Assembly (NCBI RefSeq): GCF_022829285.1 | Contig: NZ_JAKSYI010000024.1 | Span: 16,617 to 80,616 of the forward strand | Direction: 5' to 3' | Length of the DNA stretch: 64,000 nt | Source: Methylobacterium sp. J-078 | GTDB taxonomy: Bacteria > Pseudomonadota > Alphaproteobacteria > Rhizobiales > Beijerinckiaceae | Part shown: piece by piece, positions 35,808-43,920 of the stretch | Layout: every line of letters begins with the position of its first letter | Numbering within the stretch: position 1 is the first letter of the stretch | The notes under the pieces: generated by a model | What the model saw: only the letters and a program-made list of their open reading frames with translations | What the model was told of the DNA's origin: nothing | Database searches by the model: none | Made by a program: the position numbers and the translations under genes

Positions 35808-36449
35808 ATGCCCATGCCGCTTCGCCCGATCTCCGCCCTGCGTAACGTCCTCCAGGGGGAGGCATCCGACGGCCTGATCCTGATGGCGAGCGCCGCCCTG
35901 GCGCTCGCCATCGCGAACTCCGGCTGGTCGGACGCCCACTTCCCAGTCCTCAAGACATACGTCGGCGGCCTCAGCGTCCTGCACTGGGTCAACGATGGTC
36001 TGATGGCGGCGTTCTTCCTGCTCGTCGGCCTGGAGATCAAGCGCGAGGTCCTCGACGGACGCCTGCGGACCTGGCCCGACCGTGTCCTTCCAGGCGTCGC
36101 GGCGCTTGGCGGCATGGTCGCCCCGGCCCTGATCTAGATCGCGGTGAACCGGCACTCGCCCGAGACCCTGCGCGGTTGGGCGATCCCGACCGCGACCGAC
36201 ATCGCCTTCGCCCTCGGGGTGCTGGCCCTGCTCGGGTCGCGCGTGCCCGTGTCACTCAAGATCTTCCTGACCGCGCTCGCCATCATCGACGACCTCGGGG
36301 CGATCCTCATCATCGCCGCCTTCTACACCGCGGACCTGTCGCTTCCGATGCTCGCCGGGGCGGCGGCCGTGTTCGCGGGCCTGTTCGGCATGAACAAGGC
36401 GGGGGTGAGCCGGCTGACGCCCTACCTCGTCCTCGGCGCCGTGCTGTCT
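35808..36449 (+). pseudogene. nhaA: Broken Na+/H+ antiporter NhaA
   Basis: The ATG at 35808 has GGGAG 6 nt upstream. The translation follows NhaA closely (FFLLVGLEIKREVLDG; GVAALGGMVAPALI) but hits TAG at 36135-36137, where the family has Tyr (PALIY, TAC to TAG). The same frame then continues intact: [20 protein letters not shown], the key IIDDLGA with the two transport aspartates, to about 36446. After that the sequence becomes unrelated and AT-rich, so the last third of the protein is deleted. Both defects rule out function unless the stop is read through and the truncation tolerated. NhaA is a known companion of fluoride-responsive genes, so the operon once probably ended here. Confidence 0.88.
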
Positions 36450-36626
36450 TATCGTGCATCCGCCCCTGCTGCATCCGGACCATCAAGCATGGCTGCCAAT
36501 AAATTATTGAATACCGAATTTACCGGAAAATAAGTGCCCTATCGATTATAAAACTCGGATGTGTATTTTTGTGACCGTTCCCTATCGGATCTATTGTGGT
36601 GCGTGCCACTGCGTTTCGGGGGCGTT

Positions 36627-37070
36627 CTAGATACGGAGAACTTCGAGTTCCCGTCTGCAGGTCTCGCCGAAGTCGGCGAGGGGGTCCGCGTCCTTCCCCT
36701 GTCTGATCCTGTCCTGGATCTCGGCGAAGGTCAGGTTCGGCGAGGCATAGATGTCGACCACCTGTGAAAGCAGCCGCTCGGCCGCCTCGATCACCGGGCG
36801 CGTCGACCTCAGGCGCATGCGGCCGATGAGGGCGAACATGCCGACGACCACCTCCGGGCCCTCTGGGTCGTGGGTGATCGCGTCGGCCAGACACTTCGAC
36901 GCCTCGGCGATGAACTCGTCGTAGAGCGCCTCGCGCTTCCCCGCCTCCTGCGCCTGCCATTGCGCCTTGCGCGCGCCGTTCTGGGTCAGCCACGTCGTCA
37001 CCAACGACGAGGCCGCGCCCACGAGGGAGCCGGCCAGGCCGGTGGCGGCCGTAAGGACCGCGATTTCCAT
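36627..37070 (-). CDS. Hypothetical protein with N-terminal membrane helix
   Basis: 147 residues. N-terminal hydrophobic helix (LTAATGLAGSLVGAASSLVT) followed by TWLTQNGARKAQWQAQ, KREALYDEFIAEASK, and a C-terminal CRRELEVLRI. Same layout and clear residue matches with the protein at 27081-27521 (TWLTQHS, REALYGEFIREAS, CRRELAIARR), so a paralogous pair 9 kb apart. Next to a TetR gene on the same strand (21-bp gap). Function unknown. Confidence 0.75.
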   Translation of the reverse strand: MEIAVLTAATGLAGSLVGAASSLVTTWLTQNGARKAQWQAQEAGKREALYDEFIAEASKCLADAITHDPEGPEVVVGMFALIGRMRLRSTRPVIEAAERLLSQVVDIYASPNLTFAEIQDRIRQGKDADPLADFGETCRRELEVLRI

Positions 37071-37090
37071 GACGTCCTCCTGATCGAATC

Positions 37091-37735
37091 TCAGCGACCT
37101 TCGCCTGCGCGACCCACGACGAGGGTCCGTTCAAGCATGTCGAGGTGGGCGTCGAAGTAGGCGGCCATATCCATGGGGTAGGCATCCCCGAACTGCGTGC
37201 GCCAGATCGAGGCGGACACGGCCGCTGCCATCATCAGGTTCGGGAACTCGCTAGCGGCGACAGGCCGGAATTCGCCGCGTTCCACACCGTAGGCGAGGAC
37301 GGCGGCCAACCGGGCGTTCACCGGCCCGATGACCTCGTCGTGCCACCGCACAGCCAGTTCCGGAAAGCGCGTCCCGTCGGCTAGCAGCAGCCGGAGCAAC
37401 TCCCGGCCGCGTCGGTCATGGACCAGGGCGTCGTAGACGAACCGGAAGTAGGCCCGGAGGATCTCCATCGCCGGGCCCTTCGGATTGGTCGCCAAGCTGG
37501 CGAGTAGGTCGAGGGTGGGCTGCACCATTTCCTTGAAGGTGGCGACGAAAAGATCCTCCTTGCTCGGGAAGTAGAGGTAGACCGTGCCCTTCGTGATCCC
37601 GGCGCGAAGGGCCACGTCGTCGACCCGCGTCCCAGCGAAGCCCTTGAGGGCGAACTCCTCGAACGCCGCCTCCAGGATCTCGCCCGGTCGCGCTTCCTTG
37701 CGCCTCTGCCTCGGTCCCACCGCCGCCTTGCTCAT
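37091..37735 (-). CDS. TetR family repressor, divergent from RND operon
   Basis: 214 residues. Helix-turn-helix in residues about 20-65 (ALRAGITKGTVYLYFPSKED), then a ligand-binding helical domain. The gene is divergent from the RND adaptor genes with an inverted repeat in between (37748-37765), the standard layout for an efflux-pump repressor. AGGGA precedes the ATG at 37735. Inducer unknown. Confidence 0.9.
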   Translation of the reverse strand: MSKAAVGPRQRRKEARPGEILEAAFEEFALKGFAGTRVDDVALRAGITKGTVYLYFPSKEDLFVATFKEMVQPTLDLLASLATNPKGPAMEILRAYFRFVYDALVHDRRGRELLRLLLADGTRFPELAVRWHDEVIGPVNARLAAVLAYGVERGEFRPVAASEFPNLMMAAAVSASIWRTQFGDAYPMDMAAYFDAHLDMLERTLVVGRAGEGR

Positions 37736-37747
37736 CTCATTCCCTGT

Positions 37748-37765
37748 TGACTGACTGGTTAGTTA
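37748..37765. promoter_or_regulatory. Probable TetR operator
   Basis: TGACTGACTGGTTAGTTA: half-site TGACTGAC and, on the other strand, TAACTAAC, separated by 2 nt. Lies 13 bp upstream of the TetR start codon and about 200 bp before the first adaptor start. The imperfect TRACTRAC palindrome is the sort of 18-bp site TetR-family repressors bind, so both divergent transcripts could be controlled here. Confidence 0.6.
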
Positions 37766-37965
37766 TTAGTAGATCATGGGCATCCCGGCAAGCGCGTCGC
37801 CTTCATGGCCGCGTGGCCGTACGGGACAACCCCTTCGCCCCATCCAGGGGCACCGGAATGGCCGTCGCCCCCCGGGAGCGACGGCCGAGAAGGAGCGGCT
37901 GCTTCGCCCCCTCGCAGCCGCTCCTTCGCCCCCCCGTCCACGCGGGTGATACGGAGCCCGATCCC

Positions 37966-39024
37966 ATGATGACCCGCCTGACCCTTCTTTCGGTGGCGCT
38001 GCTCGTCGCAAGTGATGCGGTTGCGACCGAGGCGGTCTCTGTGAACACGGTCACCGCGGTCCGCGCCCCGGTCTCGGAGGACGTGGTGCTGAGCGGGGAC
38101 ATCCAGGCGAAGTATCTGTCCAACGTCTCCTTCCGCGTGACCGGCAAGATCTCGGAGCGCCTGGCCGAGGTCGGGGACCATGTCCGGGCCGACCAGGTCA
38201 TCGCGAGGCTGGAGACGCAGGAGCAACAGGTCAACGTCGACACCGCCCAGGCCGCTCTCAACTCCGCCGAGGCGCTCCTTATACAGGCCAAGGTGAACTT
38301 CGAGCGCCAGCAGACCCTGATGAAGAGCGGCTACACCACCCGCACCACCTACGACGGGGCGGAGCAGCAGCTTCGAACGACGCAGGCGTCGGTCGATTCG
38401 GCCCGGGCGGCCCTCGGTACGGCCAAGGAGCAGTTCACCTACACCGAGCTTCGGACCGGCGTGGCCGGCATCATCACAGCCCGCAGCGCGGAGGCAGGCC
38501 AGGTGGTCTCCTCTGGCCAGACCGTGTTCACGCTGGCGCAGGACGGAAGCCGCGACGCCGTCTTCACGGTCCCGACCATCCTGCTGGAGCCGCCCCCCGA
38601 GAGCCGGAAGGTCGACGTCTCGCTCCAGGCCGACCCGCGCGTGACCACAGTCGGGACCGTGCGGGAGATCTCCCCCACCGTCGACACGAACTCCGGCGGC
38701 GTCCGCGTGAAGATCGGTCTCGACGCGGTGCCGGCCGGGATGTCGCTGGGGGCGGTGGTGCTCGGACGTGCCCGCCTGCGCCCGCGGGATGCGGTGACGC
38801 TGCCGTGGAGCGCGCTCTTCCGATGGAAGGACGCGTCGGCGGTGTGGGTCCTCGACCCGGGAACGGGGAGCGTGTCGCCCAAGCCCGTCGAGATCGACCG
38901 CTACGAAGGCTCGGGCATCGTCCTCGCCGGTGGCGTCGAGCCCGGCGAGGAGGTCGTCACCGCCGGCATCCAGTTCCTGTCACCGGGCCGAAAGGTCACC
39001 GTCGCCGGAAAGGGCACGCCGTGA
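37966..39024 (+). CDS. RND efflux periplasmic adaptor 1
   Basis: 352 residues from the ATG at 37966 (ACGGAG upstream; the long in-frame extension to 37747 is not coding-like). Signal peptide 1-21 (LLSVALLVASDAVA). Membrane-fusion-protein layout: barrel-sandwich halves (VSFRVTGKISERLAEVGDHV), a coiled-coil hairpin (about 85-150) and beta-barrel/membrane-proximal domains. Links the inner-membrane pump to an outer-membrane channel. No lipobox cysteine, unlike the next gene. Its stop overlaps the start of adaptor 2 by 4 bp (GTGA). Confidence 0.88.
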   Translation: MMTRLTLLSVALLVASDAVATEAVSVNTVTAVRAPVSEDVVLSGDIQAKYLSNVSFRVTGKISERLAEVGDHVRADQVIARLETQEQQVNVDTAQAALNSAEALLIQAKVNFERQQTLMKSGYTTRTTYDGAEQQLRTTQASVDSARAALGTAKEQFTYTELRTGVAGIITARSAEAGQVVSSGQTVFTLAQDGSRDAVFTVPTILLEPPPESRKVDVSLQADPRVTTVGTVREISPTVDTNSGGVRVKIGLDAVPAGMSLGAVVLGRARLRPRDAVTLPWSALFRWKDASAVWVLDPGTGSVSPKPVEIDRYEGSGIVLAGGVEPGEEVVTAGIQFLSPGRKVTVAGKGTP

Positions 39025-40094
39025 GACGCCTCGTCCTCCCCATCGCCGCCCTCGTCGCCCTTTCGGGCTGCAAGGAGCAGAAGGCCGAGGCCCCGCCGCC
39101 GGTCCGCCCGGTCCTGACGACGACCGTGGCACTGGAGGAAGCCCGGACCTTCGGCCCCTTCGCGGGCACGGTCCAGCCTCGCTACGAGAGCCAACTCGGC
39201 TTCCGGATCGGCGGTCGCATCGTCGCCCGCGACGTCTTCGTCGGCGACCAAGTCGCCAAGGGCACGCGGCTTGCCGCCCTTGATCCCACCGTGCAGCAGT
39301 TCGCCCTGGTGCGGGCCCGCGCCGACGTGGCCGATGCCCAGGCGCAAGTGAAGAACGCCTCGGCCGCCGAGGGGCGGCAACGCATCCTGTTCGAGAACAA
39401 CAGCGCCGTGACGCAGGCCCAGCTCGACGGGGCGGTGGCCAATCGCGACACCGCCGACGCCCGGCTGGCCCAGGCCAAGGCCGCCCTGCAGAAGGCCACG
39501 GACGAGCTCGGCTACGCCACGCTCACCGCGGGCTTCGACGGCGTCGTCACGGCGTGGAGCGCCGAGGTCGGGCAGGTGGTCCCGCCGGGGCAGGTGGTGG
39601 TCACGATGGCGCGTCCCGACGTGCGCGAGGCCGTGGTCGACATCCCGGACGATCTGATCGGCGAAATGCCGAAGGACATCGAGTTCACGGTCAGGCTCCA
39701 GGAGGTTCCCGAGGTCACCGCCAGGGCCCGCGTGCGCGAGATCGGTCCCCTGGCCGAAGCCTCGACCCGGACGCGACGCGTGCGCATGTCCCTGATCGAT
39801 CCGCCCGATGGTTTCCGCCTCGGCAATACCGTCACGGTCGCGTTCGAGCGCCCGGTCTCCCCGCGCTTCCCCGTGCCGTCGACGGCCCTCGTCGAGGACG
39901 ACGGCCATGCCGCGGTCTGGGTCGTCGCCCCGGATGGCAGGACCATCAACCGCCGCGAGGTCACGATCCTGGAACGCGAGGAGGGTCGCGCCTTCGTCGG
40001 CACCGGTCTCAAGGCCGGCGAGAAGGTCGCCGTCGCCGGCGTCCACGGCTTCGCCGAGGGCCAGGCGGTCCGGCTTCCCGAGACCGGCCTCTAG
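39021..40094 (+). CDS. RND efflux periplasmic adaptor 2 (lipoprotein)
   Basis: 357 residues from a GTG at 39021 overlapping the previous stop (GTGA) with AAGGG upstream. Lipoprotein signal: VLPIAALVALSGC, Cys about 17 becomes the lipidated N terminus. Adaptor fold: YESQLGFRIGGRIVARDVFV, coiled coil (about 90-155) and YATLTAGFDGVVTAWSAEVG. A second, different adaptor before a single pump gene suggests either a heteromeric adaptor ring or assignment of one adaptor to each partner. 88 bp upstream of the pump gene. Confidence 0.88.
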   Translation: MRRLVLPIAALVALSGCKEQKAEAPPPVRPVLTTTVALEEARTFGPFAGTVQPRYESQLGFRIGGRIVARDVFVGDQVAKGTRLAALDPTVQQFALVRARADVADAQAQVKNASAAEGRQRILFENNSAVTQAQLDGAVANRDTADARLAQAKAALQKATDELGYATLTAGFDGVVTAWSAEVGQVVPPGQVVVTMARPDVREAVVDIPDDLIGEMPKDIEFTVRLQEVPEVTARARVREIGPLAEASTRTRRVRMSLIDPPDGFRLGNTVTVAFERPVSPRFPVPSTALVEDDGHAAVWVVAPDGRTINRREVTILEREEGRAFVGTGLKAGEKVAVAGVHGFAEGQAVRLPETGL

Positions 40095-40181
40095 GCCCGA
40101 TCCGCCTCGCCCTTCCCCTTCAATCGCCCTTTCCGTTCACCCGCGGGTCCCGGACCTGTCGCGCCTCGCGAGGATGCGCCG

Positions 40182-43100
40182 ATGAAATCCTTCAACATCT
40201 CGGAATGGGCGCTGTCCCACCGGTCCTTCATCTGGTTCCTCATGGCCATCGCCCTGTTGGCCGGGGCCATGGCCTACACCAAGCTCGGGCGCGAGGAGGA
40301 CCCGGCCTTCGCGATCAAGACCATGGTCGTCCAGGCCCGCTGGCCGGGCGCCACCATCGACGAGACGCTCCAACAGGTCACCGAGCGCATCGAGAAGGAG
40401 GTCAAGCAGATCAACGCGGTCGATTACACGAAGAGCTACACGACCCCGGGCCAGACCACGGTGTTCGTGAACCTTCGCGAGACCACGCCCCCCAAGACCA
40501 TCCCGTGGCTGTTCTACCAGGTGCGCAAGCGCCTCGGCGACATCCAGGGCACGTTCCCGCAGGGCGTCCAGCCGCTGGGCTACAACGACGAGTTCGGCGA
40601 CGTGTTCGGCAACATCTACGCCTTCACGTCGGACGGCCTCTCGATGCGTCAGCTCCGCGACTACGTCGAGCAGGTGCGCACCGGCGTCCTGGCCGTGGAG
40701 AACGTCGGCAAGACCCAGGTCCTGGGCGCGCGCGACGAGGTGATCTACCTCGACTTCTCGGTGCGCAAGCTCGCCGCGCTCGGCATCGACATGCAGAGCG
40801 TCATCAACACCCTCCAGGCCCAGAACGCCGTCCAGCCCTCGGGCGTGATCCAGGCCGGTCCCGAGCAGATCAGCGTACGCGTCGGCGGGCAGTTCACGGA
40901 CGAGAACAGCCTGAGGGCCATCAACCTTCGGATCAACGACCGCTTCTTCCGGCTTTCGGACGTGGCCGAGATCTCCCGCGGCTTCACCGATCCGCCCGAG
41001 GCGCTGTTCCGCTACGACGGACAGCCCGCCATCGGGCTCGCCGTCGCCATGCAGGCCAGCGCCAACCTCCTGCATTTCGGCGAGGCGTTGAAGGAGAAGA
41101 TGCGGGAGCTCGAAGCCGACCTGCCCGCCGGGGTCGGCATCCATCTCGTCTCCGACCAGCCCAAGATCGTGGAGGAGGCCGTGGGCGGCTTCGTCCAGGC
41201 CCTGATCGAGGCGGTGGTGATCGTGCTGGCGGTGAGCTTCATCAGCCTGGGATGGCGCGCCGGCCTCGTCGTCTCGCTCTCCATCCCGCTGGTCCTGGCC
41301 ATCACCTTCGTGATCATGGACGCCATGGGGGTGACGCTCCAGCGCATCTCGCTCGGCGCCCTCATCATCGCGCTCGGCCTCCTCGTCGACGACGCCATGA
41401 TCTCCGTCGAGATGATGGTCGCGCGCCTGGAGGTCGGCGACAGCCTGCAGAAGGCCGCCGTCTTCGCCTACACCTCCACCGCCTTCCCGATGCTGACGGG
41501 CACGCTCGTGACCGTAGCCGGCTTCATCCCCATCGGCTTCAACGGCTCGTCGGCGGGCGAGTACACCTACTCGCTCTTCGTCGTCATCGCGGTCTCGCTC
41601 CTCGTCTCATGGGTGGTGGCCGTGGCGTTCACCCCCCTGATCGGGGTCAAGATCCTGCCGAAGACGATCAAGGGCCACCACGACAAGCCGAGCCGTACGC
41701 TCTCTGCCTTCCGCGCCCTGCTCCTGCCCGCCATGCGCCATCGCTGGCTGACCGTGACGGTCTGCGTCGCGCTGCTCGGGGCCTCCGTCTACGGCCTCGG
41801 CTTCGTGCAGCAGCAGTTCTTCCCGTCCTCGGATCGGCCCGAGGTCCTCGTCGACATGACGTTGCCGCAGAGTGCCAGCATCGGCGAGACGCAGGCCCAG
41901 ATGGACCGCTTCGAGAGCGTGCTGAAGGGCGATCCCGAGATCCGGCACTGGACCTCCTACGTCGGACAGGGCGCCGTCCGCTTCTACCTTCCGCTGGACC
42001 AGCAACTCGCCAACGCCTTCTTCGGCCAGATCGTCATCGAGACGGCCTCCCTGGAAGCGCGCGGCCGCACCATCGCGCGCCTGAGCGAGGTCGCGAAGCG
42101 GGACTTCGTCGGCACCGACGTCTTCGTGCATCCGCTGGACATCGGGCCGCCGGTCGGACGCCCGATCCAGTACCGGATCGGCGGCCCCGACCTGCAGGTG
42201 GTGCGCCAGTCGGCGATGACGCTGTCGAACATCATCGCCGCGAATGCCAGCCTGTCCGTCCCGACCCTCGACTGGAACGAGCCCGGCAAGGTGCTCAAGG
42301 TCGAGATCCTGCAGGACAAGGCGCGCCAGCTCGGCATCACCTCGAAGGACATCGCCACCATCCTCAACGGGGTCGTGGGCGGCGGCAGCATCACCCAGGT
42401 CCGGGACTCGATCTATCTCGTGAACGTGGTCAGCCGCGCCCAGGCCGCCGAGCGGCACTCCATCGACACCCTGAAGAGCCTCCAGGTCCCGCTCCCCAAC
42501 GGCAGCACCGTCTCCCTGCTGGCCTTCGCCAAGATCCGCTACGACCTGGAGCAACCCATCGTCTGGCGGCGCGACCGGCTCCCCACCATCACCGTCAAGG
42601 CCACCATCAAGGACGCCACGCAGGCGGCCACGGTCGTGGCCGCCCTGAAGCCCGAGATCGAGGCGTTCCGGAAGACGCTTCCCGCGGGCTACGTCCTCGC
42701 GACGGGTGGCGAGGTCGAGGAGAGCGGGAAGGGTGCCGGTCCCATCGCGGCCGTGGCGCCCGTGATGCTCCTCGCCATGGCCTTCTTCCTCATGGTGCAG
42801 CTGCAGAGCATCCAGAAGCTCTTCCTGGTGGTCAGCGTCGCGCCCCTCGGCCTCATCGGCGTCGTGGCGGCCCTCCTGCCCTCGGGGGCGCCGCTCGGCT
42901 TCGTCGCGATCCTCGGCGTGCTGGCCCTCATCGGCATCATCATCCGCAACTCGGTGATCATGGTCGCCCAGATCGAGGATTACGAGGCCACGGGCATGCC
43001 GAGGTGGGACGCGGTGGTCGAGGCGACCTGCCATCGCATGCGGCCCATCCTCCTCACAGCCGCCGCCGCCAGCCTCGCGATGATCCCCATCGCCCGCGAG

Positions 43101-43277
43101 ATCTTCTGGGGGCCGATGGCCTATGCCATGATCGGCGGCATCATCGCCGGCACCTTCCTGACCCTGTTCTTCCTGCCCGCCCTGTATGTCGGCTGGTACC
43201 GGATCAAGCCCGGTCGGGGCGAAGGAAAGGCGGCGACCGCCGCGGACCCGCATGGCCACAGTCAGGTGCCGGCGTGA
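40182..43277 (+). CDS. RND family efflux transporter (HAE1/AcrB-like)
   Basis: 1031 residues with the usual twelve-helix, two-large-loop arrangement. TM1 about 15-32 (FIWFLMAIALLAGAMAY), TM4 with the proton-relay Asp pair in LGLLVDDAMISVEMM (about 404) and the porter/docking loop. Proton-driven trimer in the inner membrane that moves drugs or metabolites out. Start at the ATG 40182 (GAGGATGCGCCG context). The C-terminal GTGA overlaps the following TetR gene. No outer-membrane TolC-like gene is in the operon, so a shared TolC is presumably used. Confidence 0.92.
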   Translation: MKSFNISEWALSHRSFIWFLMAIALLAGAMAYTKLGREEDPAFAIKTMVVQARWPGATIDETLQQVTERIEKEVKQINAVDYTKSYTTPGQTTVFVNLRETTPPKTIPWLFYQVRKRLGDIQGTFPQGVQPLGYNDEFGDVFGNIYAFTSDGLSMRQLRDYVEQVRTGVLAVENVGKTQVLGARDEVIYLDFSVRKLAALGIDMQSVINTLQAQNAVQPSGVIQAGPEQISVRVGGQFTDENSLRAINLRINDRFFRLSDVAEISRGFTDPPEALFRYDGQPAIGLAVAMQASANLLHFGEALKEKMRELEADLPAGVGIHLVSDQPKIVEEAVGGFVQALIEAVVIVLAVSFISLGWRAGLVVSLSIPLVLAITFVIMDAMGVTLQRISLGALIIALGLLVDDAMISVEMMVARLEVGDSLQKAAVFAYTSTAFPMLTGTLVTVAGFIPIGFNGSSAGEYTYSLFVVIAVSLLVSWVVAVAFTPLIGVKILPKTIKGHHDKPSRTLSAFRALLLPAMRHRWLTVTVCVALLGASVYGLGFVQQQFFPSSDRPEVLVDMTLPQSASIGETQAQMDRFESVLKGDPEIRHWTSYVGQGAVRFYLPLDQQLANAFFGQIVIETASLEARGRTIARLSEVAKRDFVGTDVFVHPLDIGPPVGRPIQYRIGGPDLQVVRQSAMTLSNIIAANASLSVPTLDWNEPGKVLKVEILQDKARQLGITSKDIATILNGVVGGGSITQVRDSIYLVNVVSRAQAAERHSIDTLKSLQVPLPNGSTVSLLAFAKIRYDLEQPIVWRRDRLPTITVKATIKDATQAATVVAALKPEIEAFRKTLPAGYVLATGGEVEESGKGAGPIAAVAPVMLLAMAFFLMVQLQSIQKLFLVVSVAPLGLIGVVAALLPSGAPLGFVAILGVLALIGIIIRNSVIMVAQIEDYEATGMPRWDAVVEATCHRMRPILLTAAAASLAMIPIAREIFWGPMAYAMIGGIIAGTFLTLFFLPALYVGWYRIKPGRGEGKAATAADPHGHSQVPA

Positions 43278-43864
43278 TCCTCGCGGCCCACGATCCGATG
43301 GGATCGGCCACGCCGCCGGCATCGCCGATCCGCGGCCGGAGGGGCTCTGACCGCAAGGAGCGGCTCCTCCGGGCCGCTTGCCGCGTGCTCCTGCGCCATG
43401 GCGTCCAGGCGCTGACGTTGGAGGCCGTCGCGCGGGAGGCGCGCACCAGCAAGGGCGGGCTCCTCCATCACTTCCCCAGCAAGGCGAGGCTGCGGGCCTC
43501 GTTGCTCGACGACCAGATCGACCGGCTCCAGCGGGACCTGCTCCGTCTCGTGGCGGCCGATCCCGACCCGCGCGGGCGTCGTCTGAGGGCCTACGTCCAG
43601 GCCCTCGTCGCGCCGGACCCTGCCTGCGACCGGTCCCTCATCCTGGCGGCGCTGCTGTCCGACCCGGAGGCGCTCCACAAGTGGCAGGGCTTCTCCGACG
43701 CATGGCTGGGCCCGGACCTGAACGGCATCGACCCGGGCCGTGCCGACGCCGTGCGGGCTCTCGTCGAGGGCTCCTGGCTCGCCCTCGCCCTCGGGCTGGG
43801 ACCGGCCGACCCGGCCAGGCGGGCCGCGGCCCTGAAGGACCTTCTGCGCCTCGCCCAAGCCTGA
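43274..43864 (+). CDS. TetR family regulator, last gene of RND operon
   Basis: 196 residues starting at GTG 43274, which overlaps the pump stop codon by 4 bp (GTGA). DNA-binding helices in residues about 25-65 (ALTLEAVAREARTSKGGLLH, then HFPSKARLRASLLD). Ligand domain with PDPRGRRLRAYVQALV and EALHKWQGFSDAW. Co-translated with the pump, so probably a feedback regulator; the operon also has a divergent TetR gene at 37091-37735. A very long alternative frame covering most of the operon is a shadow of these genes. Confidence 0.85.
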   Translation: MILAAHDPMGSATPPASPIRGRRGSDRKERLLRAACRVLLRHGVQALTLEAVAREARTSKGGLLHHFPSKARLRASLLDDQIDRLQRDLLRLVAADPDPRGRRLRAYVQALVAPDPACDRSLILAALLSDPEALHKWQGFSDAWLGPDLNGIDPGRADAVRALVEGSWLALALGLGPADPARRAAALKDLLRLAQA

Positions 43865-43920
43865 GCCGGCCGAGCGCGCGCGTGACCGACCCTCGGTCGA
43901 GGGCAAGCGAGAGGCTTACG

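Noticed and set aside
41607..43322. 571-codon minus-strand open frame in the pump gene
   Set aside because: Antisense shadow of the RND transporter, composition dominated by Asp/Gly/His/Arg.
39554..43864. Open frame of 1436 codons on the plus strand across the RND operon
   Set aside because: Except for its end (the TetR gene from 43274) it is Arg/Gly/Pro-rich and overlaps clear adaptor and RND genes in another frame; it is a GC-driven shadow.
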